Assembly: GCA_963556195.1 (NCBI GenBank)
Contig: CAUVYP010001198.1
Coordinates: 682,001 to 746,000, forward strand
Reading direction: 5' to 3'
Source of the DNA: Sepiola atlantica
Taxonomy: Eukaryota > Mollusca > Cephalopoda > Sepiida > Sepiolidae
Length of the DNA: 64,000 bases
Shown here piece after piece: positions 35,524-50,800 of the stretch. The first letter of the stretch is position 1; each line of letters begins with the position of its first letter. A program made the position numbers and the translations under genes. The notes beneath the pieces are model-generated. The model made no database searches. It saw only the letters and a program-made list of their open reading frames with translations, and was not told the DNA's origin.

Positions 35524-38500
35524 CCGGAGATGTGTCGATACAAACTGAATACGCAAAACATCTACAAAATTTAGTGCGTTTTAAAGTTGATATCGCTTTT
35601 GTTTATAACTTCCACATTTATTCGAATTGTGCCACGAAACTTTGCAGACCGTCGCGGAGAGGCATTTCCTACTGAAGTACCAAGTTTCAGAAGTGCAGCT
35701 CTTGTACTACCGGAGATGTGTCGATACAAACTGAATACGCAAAACATCTACAAAATTTAGTGCGTTTTAAAGTTGATATCGCTTTTGTTTATAACTTCCA
35801 CATTTATTCGAATTGTGAAACCAAACTTTGTAGACAGTCGCGGAGACACATCTTCTACTGAAGTACCAAGTTTCAGAAGTGCAGCTCTTGTACTGCCGGA
35901 GATATGTCGATACAAACTGAATACGCAAAACATCAACAAAATTAAGCGCGTTTTAAAGTTGATAGCGCTTTTGTTTATAACTTCCACATTTATTCGAATT
36001 GTGCCACGAAACTTTGCAGACCATCGCGGAGAGGCATTTTCTACTGAAGTACCAAGTTTCAGAAGTGCAGCTCGGTTACTGCCGGAGATATGTCGATACA
36101 AACTTAATACGCAAAACATCAACAAAATTAGGCGCGTTTTAAAGTTGATATCGCTTTTGTTTATAACTTTTACATTTATTTGAATTGTGAAACGAAACTT
36201 TGTAGACAGTCGCGGAGACACATTTTCTACTGAAGTACCAAGTTTCAGAAGTGCAGCTCTTGTACTACCGGAGATGTGTCGATACAAACTGAATACGCAA
36301 AACATCTACAAAATTTAGTGCGTTTTAAAGTTGATAGCGCTTTTGTTTATAACTTCCACATTTATTCGAATTGTGCCACGAAACTTTGCAGACCGTCGCG
36401 GAAGTGCATTATCTACTGGAGTACCAAGTTTCAGAAGTGCAGCTCTTGTACTACCGGAGATGTGTCGATACAAACTGAATACGCAAAACATCTACAAAAT
36501 TTAGTGCGTTCTAAAGTTGATATCGCTTTTGTTTATAACTTCCACATTTATTCGAATTGTGAAACGAAACTTTGTAGACAGTCGCGGAGAGACATTTTCT
36601 ACTGAAGTACCAAGGTTCAGAAGTGCAGCTCTTGTACTACCGGAGATATGTCGATACAAACTGAATACGCAAAACATCTACAAAATTTAGCGCGTTTAAA
36701 AGTTGATAGCGCTTTTGTTTATAACTTTCAGATTTATTCGAATTGTGCCACGAAACTTTACAGACCATCGCGGAGAGGCATTTTCTACTGAAGTACCAAG
36801 TTTCAGAAGTGCAGCTCTTGTACTGCCGGAGATATGTCGATACAAACTGAATACGAAAAACATCAACAAAATTAAGCGCGTTTTAAAGTTGATATCGCTT
36901 TTGTTTATAACTTCCACATTTATTCGAATTGTGCCACGAAACTTTGCAGACAGTCGCGGAGACACATTTTCCACTAAAGTACCAAGTTTCAGAAGTGCAG
37001 CTCTTGTACTACCGGAGATATGTCGATACAAACTGAATACGCAAAACATCAACAAAATTTAGCGCGTTTTAAAGTTGATATCGCTTTTGTTTATAACTTG
37101 CACATTTATTCGAATTGTGAAACGAAACTTTGTAGACAGTCGCGGAGACACATTTTCTACTGAAGTACCAAGTTTCAGAAGTGCAGATCTTGTACTACCG
37201 GAGATGTGTCGATACAAACTGAATACGCAAAACATCTACAAAATTTAGTGCGTTTTAAAGTTGATATCGCTTTTGTTTATAACTTCCACTTTTATTCGAA
37301 TTGTGCCACAAAACTTTGCAGACCGTCGCGGAGAGGCATTTTCTACTGAAGTAACAAGGTTCAGAAGTGCAGCTCTTGTACTACCGGAGATATGTCGATA
37401 CAAACTGAATACGCAAAACATCTACAAAATTTAGCGCGTTTAAAAGTTGATAGCGCTTTTGTTTATAACTTTCAGATTTATTCGAATTGTGCCACGAAAC
37501 TTTACAGACCATCGCGGAGAGGCATTTTCTACTGAAGTACCAAGTTTCAGAAGTGCAGCTCTTGTACTGCCGGAGATATGTCGATACAAACTGAATACGT
37601 AAAACATCAACAAAATTAAGCGCGTTTTAAAGTTGATATCGCTTTTGTTTATAACTTCCACATTTATTCGAATTGTGCCACGAAACTTTGCAGACAGTCG
37701 CGGAGACACATTTTCCACTGAAGTACCAAGTTTCAGAAGTGCAGCTGTTGTACTACCGGAGATATGTCGATACAAACTGAATACGCAAAACATCAACAAA
37801 ATTTAGCGCGTTTTAAAGTTGATATCGCTTTTGTTTATAACATGCACATTTATTCGAATTGTGAAACGAAACTTTGTAGACAGTCGCGGAGACACATTTT
37901 CTACTGAAGTACCAAGTTTCAGAAGTGCAGCTCTTGTACTACCGGAGATGTGTCGATACAAACTGAATACGCAAAACATCTACAAAATTTAGTGCGTTTT
38001 AAAGTTGATAGCGCTTTTGTTTATAACTTCCACATTTATTCGAATTGTGCCACGAAACTTTGCAGACCGTCGCGGAAGTGCATTATCTACTGGAGGACCA
38101 AGTTTCAGAAGTGCAGCTCTTGTACTACCGGAGATGTGTCGATACAAACTGAATACGCAAAACATCTACAAAATTTAGTGCGTTCTAAAGTTGATATCGC
38201 TTTTGTTTATAACTTCCACATTTATTCGAATTGTGAAACGAAACTTTGTAGACAGTCGCGGAGAGACATTTTCTACTGAAGTACCAAGGTTCAGAAGTGC
38301 AGCTCTTGTACTACCGGAGATATGTCGATACAAACTGAATACGCAAAACATCTACAAAATTTAGCGCGTTTAAAAGTTGATAGCGCTTTTGTTTATAACT
38401 TTCAGATTTATTCGAATTGTGCCACAAAACTTTACAGACCATCGCGGAGAGGCATTTTCTACTGAAGTACCAAGTTTCAGAAGTGCAGCTCTTGTACTGC

Positions 38501-41500
38501 CGGAGATATGTCGATACAAACTGAATACGAAAAACATCAACAAAATTAAGCGCGTTTTAAAGTTGATATCGCTTTTGTTTATAACTTCCACATTTATTCG
38601 AATTGTGCCACGAAACTTTGCAGACAGTCGCGGAGACACATTTTCCACTGAAGTACCAAGTTTCAGAAGTGCAGATCTTGTACTACCGGAGATATGTCGA
38701 TACAAACTGAATACGCAAAACATCAACAAAATTTAGCGCGTTTTAAAGTTGATATCGCTTTTGTTTATAACTTGCACATTTATTCGAATTGTGAAACGAA
38801 ACTTTGTAGACAGTCGCGGAGACACATTTTCTACTGAAGTACCAAGTTTCAGAAGTGCAGATCTTGTACTACCGGAGATGTGTCGATACAAACTGAATAC
38901 GCAAAACATCTACAAAATTTAGTGCGTTTTAAAGTTGATATCGCTTTTGTTTATAACTTCCACTTTTATTCGAATTGTGCCACGAAACTTTGCAAGCCGT
39001 CGCGGAGAGGCATTTTCTACTGAAGTACCAAGGTTCAGAAGTGCAGCTCTTGTACTACCGGAGATATGTCGATACAAACTGAATACGCAAAACATCTACA
39101 AAATTTAGCGCGTTTAAAAGTTGATAGCGCTTTTGTTTATAACTTTCAGATTTATTCGAATTGTGCCACGAAACTTTACAGACCATCGCGGAGAGGCATT
39201 TTCTACTGAAGTACCAAGTTTCAGAAGTGCAGCTCTTGTACTGCCGGAGATATGTCGATACAAACTGAATACGCAAAACATCAACAAAATTAAGCGCGTT
39301 TTAAAGTTGATATCGCTTTTGTTTATAACTTCCACATTTATTCGAATTGTGCCACGAAACTTTGCAGACAGTCGCGGAGACACATTTTCCACTGAAGTAC
39401 CAAGTTTCAGAAGTGCAGCTCTTGTACTACCGGAGATATGTCGATACAAACTGAATACGCAAAACATCAACAAAATTTAGCGCGTTTTAAAGTTGATATC
39501 GCTTTTGTTTATAACTTGCACATTTATTCGAATTGTGAAACGAAACTTTGTAGACAGTCGCGGAGACACATTTTCTACTGAAGTACCAAGTTTAAGAAGT
39601 GCAGATATTGTACTACCGGAGATGTGTCGATACAAACTGAATACGCAAAACATCTACAAAATTTAGTGCGTTTTAAAGTTGATATCGCTTTTGTTTATAA
39701 CTTCCACATTTATTCGAATTGTGCCACGAAACTTTGCAGACCGTCGCGGAGAGGCATTTTCTACTGAAGTACCAAGTTTCAGAAGTGCAGCTCTTGTACT
39801 ACCGGAGATGTGTCGATACAAACTGAATACGCAAAACATCTACAAAATTTAGTGCGTTTTAAAGTTGATATCGCTTTTGTTTATAACTTCCACATTTATT
39901 CGAATTGTGAAACCAAACTTTGTAGACAGTCGCGGAGACACATCTTCTACTGAAGTACCAAGTTTCAGAAGTGCAGCTCTTGTACTGCCGGAGATATGTC
40001 GATACAAACTGAATACGCAAAACATCAACAAAATTAAGCGCGTTTGAAAGTTGATAGCGCTTTTGTTTATAACTTCCACATTTATTCGAATTGTGCCACG
40101 AAACTTTGCAGACCATCGCGGAGAGGCATTTTCTACTGAAGTACCAAGTTTCAGAAGTGCAGCTCGGTTACTGCCGGAGATATGTCGATACAAACTGAAT
40201 ACGCAAAACATCAACAAAATTAGGCGCGTTTTAAAGTTGATATCGCTTTTGTTTATAACTTTTACATTTATTTGAATTGTGAAACGAAACTTTGTAGACA
40301 GTCGCGGAGACACATTTTCTACTGAAGTACCAAGTTTCAGAAGTGCAGCTCTTGTACTACCGGAGATGTGTCGATACAAACTGAATACGCAAAACATCTA
40401 CAAAATTTAGCGCGTTTAAAAGTTGATAGCGCTTTTGTTTATAACTTTCAGATTTATTCGAATTGTGCCACGAAACTTTACAGACCATCGCGGAGAGGCA
40501 TTTTCTACTGAAGTACCAAGTTTCAGAAGTGCAGCTCTTGTACTGCCGGAGATATGTCGATACAAACTGAATACGCAAAACATCAACAAAATTAAGCGCG
40601 TTTTAAAGTTGATATCGCTTTTGTTTATAACTTCCACATTTATTCGAATTGTGCCACGAAACTTTGCAGACAGTCGCGGAGACAGATTTTCCACTGAAGT
40701 ACCAAGTTTCAGAAGTGCAGCTCTTGTACTACCGGAGATATGTCGATACAAACTGAATACGCAAAACATCAACAAAATTTAGCGCGTTTTAAAGTTGATA
40801 TCGCTTTTGTTTATAACTTGCACATTTATTCGAATTGTGAAACGAAACTTTGTAGACAGTCGCGGAGACACATTTTCTACTGAAGTACCAAGTTTCAGAA
40901 GTGCAGATCTTGTACTACCGGAGATGTGTCGATACAAACTGAATACGCAAAACATCTACAAAATTTAGTGCGTTTTAAAGTTGATATCGCTTTTGTTTAT
41001 AACTTCCACTTTTATTCGAATTGTGCCACGAAACTTTGCAGACCGTCGCGGAGAGGCATTTTCTACTGAAGTACCAAGGTTCAGAAGTGCAGCTCTTGTA
41101 CTACCGGAGATATGTCGATACAAACTGAATACGCAAAACATCTACAAAATTTAGCGCGTTTAAAAGTTGATAGCGCTTTTGTTTATAACTTTCAGATTTA
41201 TTCGAATTGTGCCACGAAACTTTACAGACCATCGCGGAGAGGCATTTTCTACTGAAGTACCAAGTTTCAGAAGTGCAGCTCTTGTACTGCCGGAGATATG
41301 TCGATACAAACTGAATACGCAAAACATCAACAAAATTAAGCGCGTTTTAAAGTTGATATCGCTTTTGTTTATAACTTCCACATTTATTCGAATTGTGCCA
41401 CGAAACTTTGCAGACAGTCGCGGAGACACATTTTCCACTGAAGTACCAAGTTTCAGAAGTGCAGCTCTTGTACTACCGGAGATGTGTCGATACAAACTGA

Positions 41501-43584
41501 ATACGCAAAACATCTACAAAATTTAGTGCGTTTTAAAGTTGATATCGCTTTTGTTTATAACTTCCACATTTATTCGAATTGTGAAACCAAACTTTGTAGA
41601 CAGTCGCGGAGACACATCTTCTACTGAAGTACCAAGTTTCAGAAGTGCAGCTCTTGTACTGCTGGAGATATGTCGATACAAACTGAATACGCAAAACATC
41701 AACAAAATTAAGCGCGTTTTAAAGTTGATAGCGCTTTTGTTTATAACTTCCACATTTATTCGAATTGTGCCACGAAACTTTGCAGACCATCGCGGAGAGG
41801 CATTTTCTACTGAAGTACCAAGTTTCAGAAGTGCAGCTCGGTTACTGCCGGAGATATGTCGATACAAACTGAATACGCAAAACATCAACAAAATTAGGCG
41901 CGTTTTAAAGTTGATATCGCTTTTGTTTATAACTTTTACATTTATTTGAATTGTGAAACGAAACTTTGTAGACAGTCGCGGAGATACATTTTCAAGTGAA
42001 GTACCAAGTTTCAGAAGTGCAGATATTGTACTACCGGAGATGTGTCGATACAAACTGAATACGCAAAACATCTACAAAATTTAGCGCGTTTAAAAGTTGA
42101 TAGCGCTTTTGTTTATAACTTTCAGATTTATTCGAATTGTGCCACGAAACTTTACAGACCATCGCGGAGAGGCATTTTCTACTGAAGTACCAAGTTTCAG
42201 AAGTGCAGCTCTTGTACTGCCGGAGATATGTCGATACAAACTGAATACGCAAAACATCAACAAAATTAAGCGCGTTTTAAAGTTGATATCGCTTTTGTTT
42301 ATAACTTCCACATTTATTCGAATTGTGCCACGAAACTTTGCAGACAGTCGCGGAGACACATTTTCCACTGAAGTACCAAGTTTCAGAAGTGCAGCTCTTG
42401 TACTACCGGAGATATGTCGATACAAACTGAATACGCAAAACATCAACAAAATTTAGCGCGTTTTAAAGTTGATATCGCTTTTGTTTATAACTTGCACATT
42501 TATTCGAATTGTGAAACGAAACTTTGTAGACAGTCGCGGAGACACATTTTCTACTGAAGTACCAAGTTTCAGAAGTGCAGATCTTGTACTACCGGAGATG
42601 TGTCGATACAAACTGAATACGCAAAACATCTACAAAATTTAGTGCGTTTTAAAGTTGATATCGCTTTTGTTTATAACTTCCACTTTTATTCGAATTGTGC
42701 CACGAAACTTTGCAGACCGTCGCGGAGAGGCATTTTCTACTGAAGTACCAAGGTTCAGAAGTGCAGCTCTTGTACTACCGGAGATATGTCGATACAAACT
42801 GAATACGCAAAACATCTACAAAATTTAGCGCGTTTAAAAGTTGATAGCGCTTTTGTTTATAACTTTCAGATTTATTCGAATTGTGCCACGAAACTTTACA
42901 GACCATCGCGGAGAGGCATTTTCTACTGAAGTACCAAGTTTCAGAAGTGCAGCTCTTGTACTGCCGGAGATATGTCGATACAAACTGAATACGCAAAACA
43001 TCAACAAAATTAAGCGCGTTTTAAAGTTGATATCGCTTTTGTTTATAACTTCCACATTTATTCGGATTGTGCCACGAAACTTTGCAGACAGTCGCGGAGA
43101 CACATTTTCCACTGAAGTACCAAGTTTCAGAAGTGCAGCTCTTGTACTACCGGAGATATGTCGATACAAACTGAATACGCAAAACATCAACAAAATTTAG
43201 CGCGTTTTAAAGTTGATATCGCTTTTGTTTATAACTTCCACATTTATTCGAATTGTGCCACGAAACTTTGCAGACCATCGCGGAGAGGCATTTTCTACTG
43301 AAGTACCAAGTTTCAGAAGTGCAGCTCGGTTACTGCCGGAGATATGTCGATACAAACTGAATACGCAAAACATCAACAAAATTAGGCGCGTTTTAAAGTT
43401 GATATCGCTTTTGTTTATAACTTTTACATTTATTTGAATTGTGAAACGAAACTTTGTAGACAGTCGCGGAGACACATTTTCTACTGAAGTACCAAGTTTC
43501 AGAAGTGCAGCTCTTGTACTACCGGAGATGTGTCGATACAAACTGAATACGCAAAACATCTACAAAATTTAGTGCGTTTTAAAG
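35524..43584. repeat. Domain II right of the element
   Basis: After a truncated monomer the order from 35587 is D, E, F, G, J, K, A, B, C', H, A, B, C', J, K, A, B, C', H, A, B, C, D, E, F, G, A, B, C', H, A, B, E, F, G, A, B, C', H, A, B, F, G. The A-B-C'-H-A-B core is the central part of the 11-mer. A 1674-bp (9-mer) repeat A, B, C', H, A, B, C', J, K starts at 36703 and again, partially, at 38377. Most F units here carry the private variant CTCGGTTACTG (near 36071, 40163, 41837, 43325), also seen left of the element near 29848. Confidence 0.8.
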
Positions 43585-46500
43585 TTGATAGCGCTTTTGT
43601 TTATAACTTCCACATTTATTCGAATTGTGAAACGAAACTTTGCAGACCGTCGCGGAAGTGCATTATCTACTGGAGTACAAAGTTTCAGAAGTGCAGCTCT
43701 TGTACTACCGGAGATGTGTCGATACAAACTGAATACGCAAAACATCTACAAAATTTAGTGCGTTTTAAAGTTGATATCGCTTTTGTTTATAACTTCCACA
43801 TTTATTCGAATTGTGAAACGAAACTTTGTAGACAGTCGCGGAGACACATTTTCTACTGAAGTACCAAGGTTCAGAAGTGCAGCTCTTGTACTACCGGAGA
43901 TTTGTCGATACAAACTGAATACGTAAAACATCAACAAAATTTAGTGCGTTTTAAAGTTGATATCGCTTTTGTTTATAACTTCCACATTTATTCGAATTGT
44001 GCCACGAAACTTTGCAGACAGTAACGGAGACACATTTTCCACTGAAGTACCAAGTTTCAGAAGTGCAGCTCTTGTACTACCGGAGATATATCGATACAAA
44101 CTGAATACGCAAAACATCAACAAAATTTAGCGCGTTTTAAAGTTGATATCGCTTTTGTTTATAACTTGCACATTTATTCGAATTGTGAAACGAAACTTTG
44201 TAGACAGTCGGGGAGACACATTTTCTACTGAAGTACCAAGTTTCAGAAGTGCAGCTCTTGTACTACCGGAGATATGTCGATACAAACTGAATACGCAAAA
44301 CATCAACAAAATTTAGCGCGTTTTAAAGTTAATATCGCTTTTGTTTATAACTTCCACATTTATTCGAATTGTGAAACCAAACTTTGTAGACAGTCGCGGA
44401 GACACATCTTCTACTGAAGTACCAAGTTTCAGAAGTGCAGCTCTTGTACTGCCGGAGATATGTCGATACAAACTGAATACGCAAAACATCAACAAAATTT
44501 AGCGCGTTTTAAAGTTGATAGCGCTTTTGTTTATAACTTCCACATTTATTCGAATTGTGCCACGAAACTTTGCAGACCATCGCGGAGAGGCATTTTCTAC
44601 TGAAGTACCAAGTTTCAGAAGTGCAGCTCTTGTACTGCCGGAGATATGTCGATACAAACTGAATACGCAAAACATCAACAAAATTAGGCGCGTTTTAAAG
44701 TTGATATCGCTTTTGTTTATAACTTTTACATTTATTGTAATTGTGAAACGAAACTTTGTAGACAGTCGCGGAGACACATTTTCTACTGAAGTACCAAGTT
44801 TCAGAAGTGCAGCTCTTGTACTACCGGAGATGTGTCGATACAAACTGAATACGCAAAACATCTACAAAATTTAGTGCGTTTTAAAGTTGATAGCGCTTTT
44901 GTTTATAACTTCCACATTTATTCGAATTGTGAAACGAAACTTTGCAGACCGTCGCGGAAGTGCATTATCTACTGGAGTACAAAGTTTCAGAAGTGCAGCT
45001 CTTGTACTACCGGAGATGTGTCGATACAAACTGAATACGCAAAACATCTACAAAATTTAGTGCGTTTTAAAGTTGATATCGCTTTTGTTTATAACTTCCA
45101 CATTTATTCGAATTGTGAAACGAAACTTTGTAGACAATCGCGGAGACACATTTTCTACTGAAGTACCAAGGTTCAGAAGTGCAGCTCTTGTACTACCGGA
45201 GATATGTCGATACAAACTGAATACGCAAAACATCTACAAAATTTAGCGCGTTTAAAAGTTGATAGCGCTTTTGTTTATAACTTTCAGATTTATTCGAATT
45301 GTGCCACGAAACTTTACAGATCATCGCGGAGAGGCATTTTCTACTGAAGTACCAAGTTTCAGAAGTGCAGCTCTTGTACTGCCGGAGATATGTCGATACA
45401 AACTGAATACGCAAAACATCAACAAAATTAAGCGCGTTTTAAAGTTGATATCGCTTTTGTTTATAACTTCCACATTTATTCGAATTGTGCCACGAAACTT
45501 TGCAGACAGTCGCGGAGACACATTTTCTACTGAAGTACCAAGTTTCAGAAGTGCAGCTCTTGTACTACCGGAGATGTGTCGATACAAACTGAATACGCAA
45601 AACATCTACAAAATTTAGTGCGTTTTAAAGTTGATAGCGCTTTTGTTTATAACTTCCACATTTATTCGAATTGTGAAACGAAACTTTGCAGACCGTCGCG
45701 GAAGTGCATTATCTACTGGAGTACAAAGTTTCAGAAGTGCAGCTCTTGTACTACCGGAGATGTGTCGATACAAACTGAATACGCAAAACATCAACAAAAT
45801 TTAGTGCGTTTTAAAGTTGATATCGCTTTTGTTTATAACTTCCACATTTATTCGAATTGTGAAACGAAACTTTGTAGACAGTCGCGGAGACACATTTTCT
45901 ACTGAAGTACCAAGGTTCAGAAGTGCAGCTCTTGTACTACCGGAGATTTGTCGATACAAACTGAATACGTAAAACATCAACAAAATTTAGTGCGTTTTAA
46001 AGTTGATATCGCTTTTGTTTATAACTTCCACATTTATTCGAATTGTGCCACGAAACTTTGCAGACAGTAACGGAGACACATTTTCCACTGAAGTACCAAG
46101 TTTCAGAAGTGCAGCTCTTGTACTACCGGAGATATATCGATACAAACTGAATACGCAAAACATCAACAAAATTTAGCGCGTTTTAAAGTTGATATCGCTT
46201 TTGTTTATAACTTGCACATTTATTCGAATTGTGAAACGAAACTTTGTAGACAGTCGGGGAGACACATTTTCTACTGAAGTACCAAGTTTCAGAAGTGCAG
46301 CTATTGTACTACCGGAGATATGTCGATACAAACTGAATACGCAAAACATCAACAAAATTTAGCGCGTTTTAAAGTTAATATCGCTTTTGTTTATAACTTC
46401 CACATTTATTCGAATTGTGAAACCAAACTTTGTAGACAGTCGCGGAGACACATCTTCTACTGAAGTACCAAGTTTCAGAAGTGCAGCTCTTGTACTGCCG

Positions 46501-47861
46501 GAGATATGTCGATACAAACTGAATACGCAAAACATCAACAAAATTTAGCGCGTTTTAAAGTTGATAGCGCTTTTGTTTATAACTTCCACATTTATTCGAA
46601 TTGTGCCACGAAACTTTGCAGACCATCGCGGAGAGGCATTTTCTACTGAAGTACCAAGTTTCAGAAGTGCAGCTCTTGTACTGCCGGAGATATGTCGATA
46701 CAAACTGAATACGCAAAACATCAACAAAATTAGGCGCGTTTTAAAGTTGATATCGCTTTTGTTTATAACTTTTACATTTATTGTAATTGTGAAACGAAAC
46801 TTTGTAGACAGTCGCGGAGACACATTTTCTACTGAAGTACCAAGTTTCAGAAGTGCAGCTCTTGTACTACCGGAGATGTGTCGATACAAACTGAATACGC
46901 AAAACATCTACAAAATTTAGTGCGTTTTAAAGTTGATAGCGCTTTTGTTTATAACTTCCACATTTATTCGAATTGTGAAACGAAACTTTGCAGACCGTCG
47001 CGGAAGTGCATTATCTACTGGAGTACCAAGTTTCAGAAGTGCAGCTCTTGTACTACCGGAGATGTGTCGATACAAACTGAATACGCAAAACATCTACAAA
47101 ATTTAGTGCGTTTTAAAGTTGATATCGCTTTTGTTTATAACTTGCACATTTATTCGAATTGTGAAACGAAACTTTGTAGACAGTCGCGGAGACACATTTT
47201 CTACTGAAGTACCAAGGTTCAGAAGTGCAGCTCTTGTACTACCGGAGATATGTCGATACAAACTGAATACGCAAAACATCTACAAAATTTAGCGCGTTTT
47301 AAAGTTGATAGCGCTTTTGTTTATAACTTTCAGATTTATTCGAATTGTGCCACGAAACTTTACAGATCATCGCGGAGAGGCATTTTCTACTGAAGTACCA
47401 AGTTTCAGAAGTGCAGCTCTTGTACTACCGGAGATATGTCGATACAAACTGAATACGCAAAACATCAACAAAATTAAGCGCGTTTTAAAGTTGATATCGC
47501 TTTAGTTTATAACTTGAACATTTATTCGAATTGTGAAACGTAACTTTGTAGACAGTCGGGGAGACACATTTTCTACTGAAGTACCAAGTTTCAGAAGTGC
47601 AGATATTGTACTACCGGAGATGTGTCGATACAAACTGAATACGCAAAACATCAACAAAATTTAGCGCGTTTTAAAGTTGATATCGCTTTTGTTTATAACT
47701 TGCACATTTATTCGAATTGTGAAACGAAACTTTGTAGACAGTCGGGGAGACACATTTTCTACTGAAGTACCAAGTTTCAGAAGTGCAGCTCTTGTACTAC
47801 CGGAGATATGTCGATACAAACTGAATACGCAAAACATCAAATAATTTAGCGCGTTTTAAAG
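43585..47861. repeat. Domain III first block (23 monomers)
   Basis: Order J, K2, L, C'', E', F, G', J, K, A, B, J, K2, L, C'', E', F, G', J, K, A, M, C''. These are domain I classes. The J-K2-L-C''-E'-F-G' series occurs twice, 2046 bp apart (43585 and 45631). The part from 44333 matches the next block at an offset of 3529 bp. The switch from domain II occurs at or just before 43585. Confidence 0.8.
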
Positions 47862-50800
47862 TTAATATCGCTTTTGTTTATAACTTGCACATTTATTCGA
47901 ATTGTGAAACGAAACTTTGTAGACAGTCGCGGAGACACATCTTCTACTGAAGTACCAAGTTTCAGAAGTGCAGCTCTTGTACTGCCGGAGATATGTCGAT
48001 ACAAACTGAATACGCAAAACAACAAAATTAAGCGCGTTTTAAAGTTGATAGCGCTTTTGTTTATAACTTCCACATTTATTCGAATTGTGCCACGAAACTT
48101 TGCAGACCATCGCGGAGAGGCATTTTCTACTGAAGTACCAAGTTTCAGAAGTGCAGCTCTTGTACTGCCGGAGATATGTCGATACAAACTGAATACGCAA
48201 AACATCAACAAAATTAGGCGCGTTTTAAAGTTGATATCGCTTTTGTTTATAACTTTTACATTTATTTGAATTGTGAAACGAAACTTTGTAGACAGTCGCG
48301 GAGACACATTTTCTACTGAAGTACCAAGTTTCAGAAGTGCAGCTCTTGTACTACCGGAGATGTGTCGATACAAACTGAATACGCAAAACATCAAATAATT
48401 TAGCGCGTTTTAAAGTTAATATCGCTTTTGTTTATAACTTCCACATTTATTCGAATTGTGAAACGAAACTTTGCAGACCGTCGCGGAAGTGCATTATCTA
48501 CTGGAGTACAAAGTTTCAGAAGTGCAGCTCTTGTACTACCGGAGATGTGTCGATACAAACTGAATACGCAAAACATCTACAAAATTTAGTGCGTTTTAAA
48601 GTTGATATCGCTTTTGTTTATAACATCCACATTTATTCGAATTGTGAAACGAAACTTTGTAGACAGTCGCGGAGACACATTTTCTACTGAAGTACCAAGG
48701 TTCAGAAGTGCAGCTCTTGTACTACCGGAGATATGTCGATACAAACTGAATACGCAAAACATCTACAAAATTTAGCGCGTTTAAAAGTTGATAGCGCTTT
48801 TGTTTATAACTTTCAGATTTATTCGAATTGTGCCACGAAACTTTACAGATCATCGCGGAGAGGCATTTTCTACTGAAGTACCAAGTTTCAGAAGTGCAGC
48901 TCTTGTACTGCCGGAGATATGTCGATACAAACTGAATACGCAAAACATCAACAAAATTAAGCGCGTTTTAAAGTTGATATCGCTTTTGTTTATAACTTCC
49001 ACATTTATTCGAATTGTGCCACGAAACTTTGCAGACAGTCGCGGAGACACATTTTCTACTGAAGTACCAAGTTTCAGAAGTGCAGCTCTTGTACTACCGG
49101 AGATGTGTCGATACAAACTGAATACGCAAAACATCTACAAAATTTAGTGCGTTTTAAAGTTGATAGCGCTTTTGTTTATAACTTCCACATTTATTCGAAT
49201 TGTGAAACCAAACTTTGCAGACCGTCGCGGAAGTGCATTATCTACTGGAGTACAAAGTTTCAGAAGTGCAGCTCTTGTACTACCGGAGATGTGTCGATAC
49301 AAACTGAATACGCAAAACATCTACAAAATTTAGTGCGTTTTAAAGTTGATATCGCTTTTGTTTATAACTTCCACATTTATTCGAATTGTGAAACGAAACT
49401 TTGTAGACAGTCGCGGAGACACATTTTCTACTGAAGTACCAAGGTTCAGAAGTGCAGCTCTTGTACTACCGGAGATTTGTCGATACAAACTGAATACGTA
49501 AAACATCAACAAAATTTAGTGCGTTTTAAAGTTGATATCGCTTTTGTTTATAACTTCCACATTTATTCGAATTGTGCCACGAAACTTTGCAGACAGTAAC
49601 GGAGACACATTTTCCACTGAAGTACCAAGTTTCAGAAGTGCAGCTCTTGTACTACCGGAGATATATCGATACAAACTGAATACGCAAAACATCAACAAAA
49701 TTTAGCGCGTTTTAAAGTTGATATCGCTTTTGTTTATAACTTGCACATTTATTCGAATTGTGAAACGAAACTTTGTAGACAGTCGGGGAGACACATTTTC
49801 TACTGAAGTACCAAGTTTCAGAAGTGCAGCTCTTGTACTACCGGAGATATGTCGATACAAACTGAATACGCAAAACATCAACAAAATTTAGCGCGTTTTA
49901 AAGTTAATATCGCTTTTGTTTATAACTTCCACATTTATTCGAATTGTGAAACCAAACTTTGTAGACAGTCGCGGAGACACATCTTCTACTGAAGTACCAA
50001 GTTTCAGAAGTGCAGCTCTTGTACTGCCGGAGATATGTCGATACAAACTGAATACGCAAAACATCAACAAAATTTAGCGCGTTTTAAAGTTGATAGCGCT
50101 TTTGTTTATAACTTCCACATTTATTCGAATTGTGCCACGAAACTTTGCAGACCATCGCGGAGAGGCATTTTCTACTGAAGTACCAAGTTTCAGAAGTGCA
50201 GCTCTTGTACTGCCGGAGATATGTCGATACAAACTGAATACGCAAAACATCAACAAAATTAGGCGCGTTTTAAAGTTGATATCGCTTTTGTTTATAACTT
50301 TTACATTTATTGTAATTGTGAAACGAAACTTTGTAGACAGTCGCGGAGACACATTTTCTACTGAAGTACCAAGTTTCAGAAGTGCAGCTCTTGTACTACC
50401 GGAGATGTGTCGATACAAACTGAATACGCAAAACATCTACAAAATTTAGTGCGTTTTAAAGTTGATAGCGCTTTTGTTTATAACTTCCACATTTATTCGA
50501 ATTGTGAAACGAAACTTTGCAGACCGTCGCGGAAGTGCATTATCTACTGGAGTACAAAGTTTCAGAAGTGCAGCTCTTGTACTACCGGAGATGTGTCGAT
50601 ACAAACTGAATACGCAAAACATCTACAAAATTTAGTGCGTTTTAAAGTTGATATCGCTTTTGTTTATAACTTCCACATTTATTCGAATTGTGAAACGAAA
50701 CTTTGTAGACAGTCGCGGAGACACATTTTCTACTGAAGTACCAAGGTTCAGAAGTGCAGCTCTTGTACTACCGGAGATATGTCGATACAAACTGAATACG

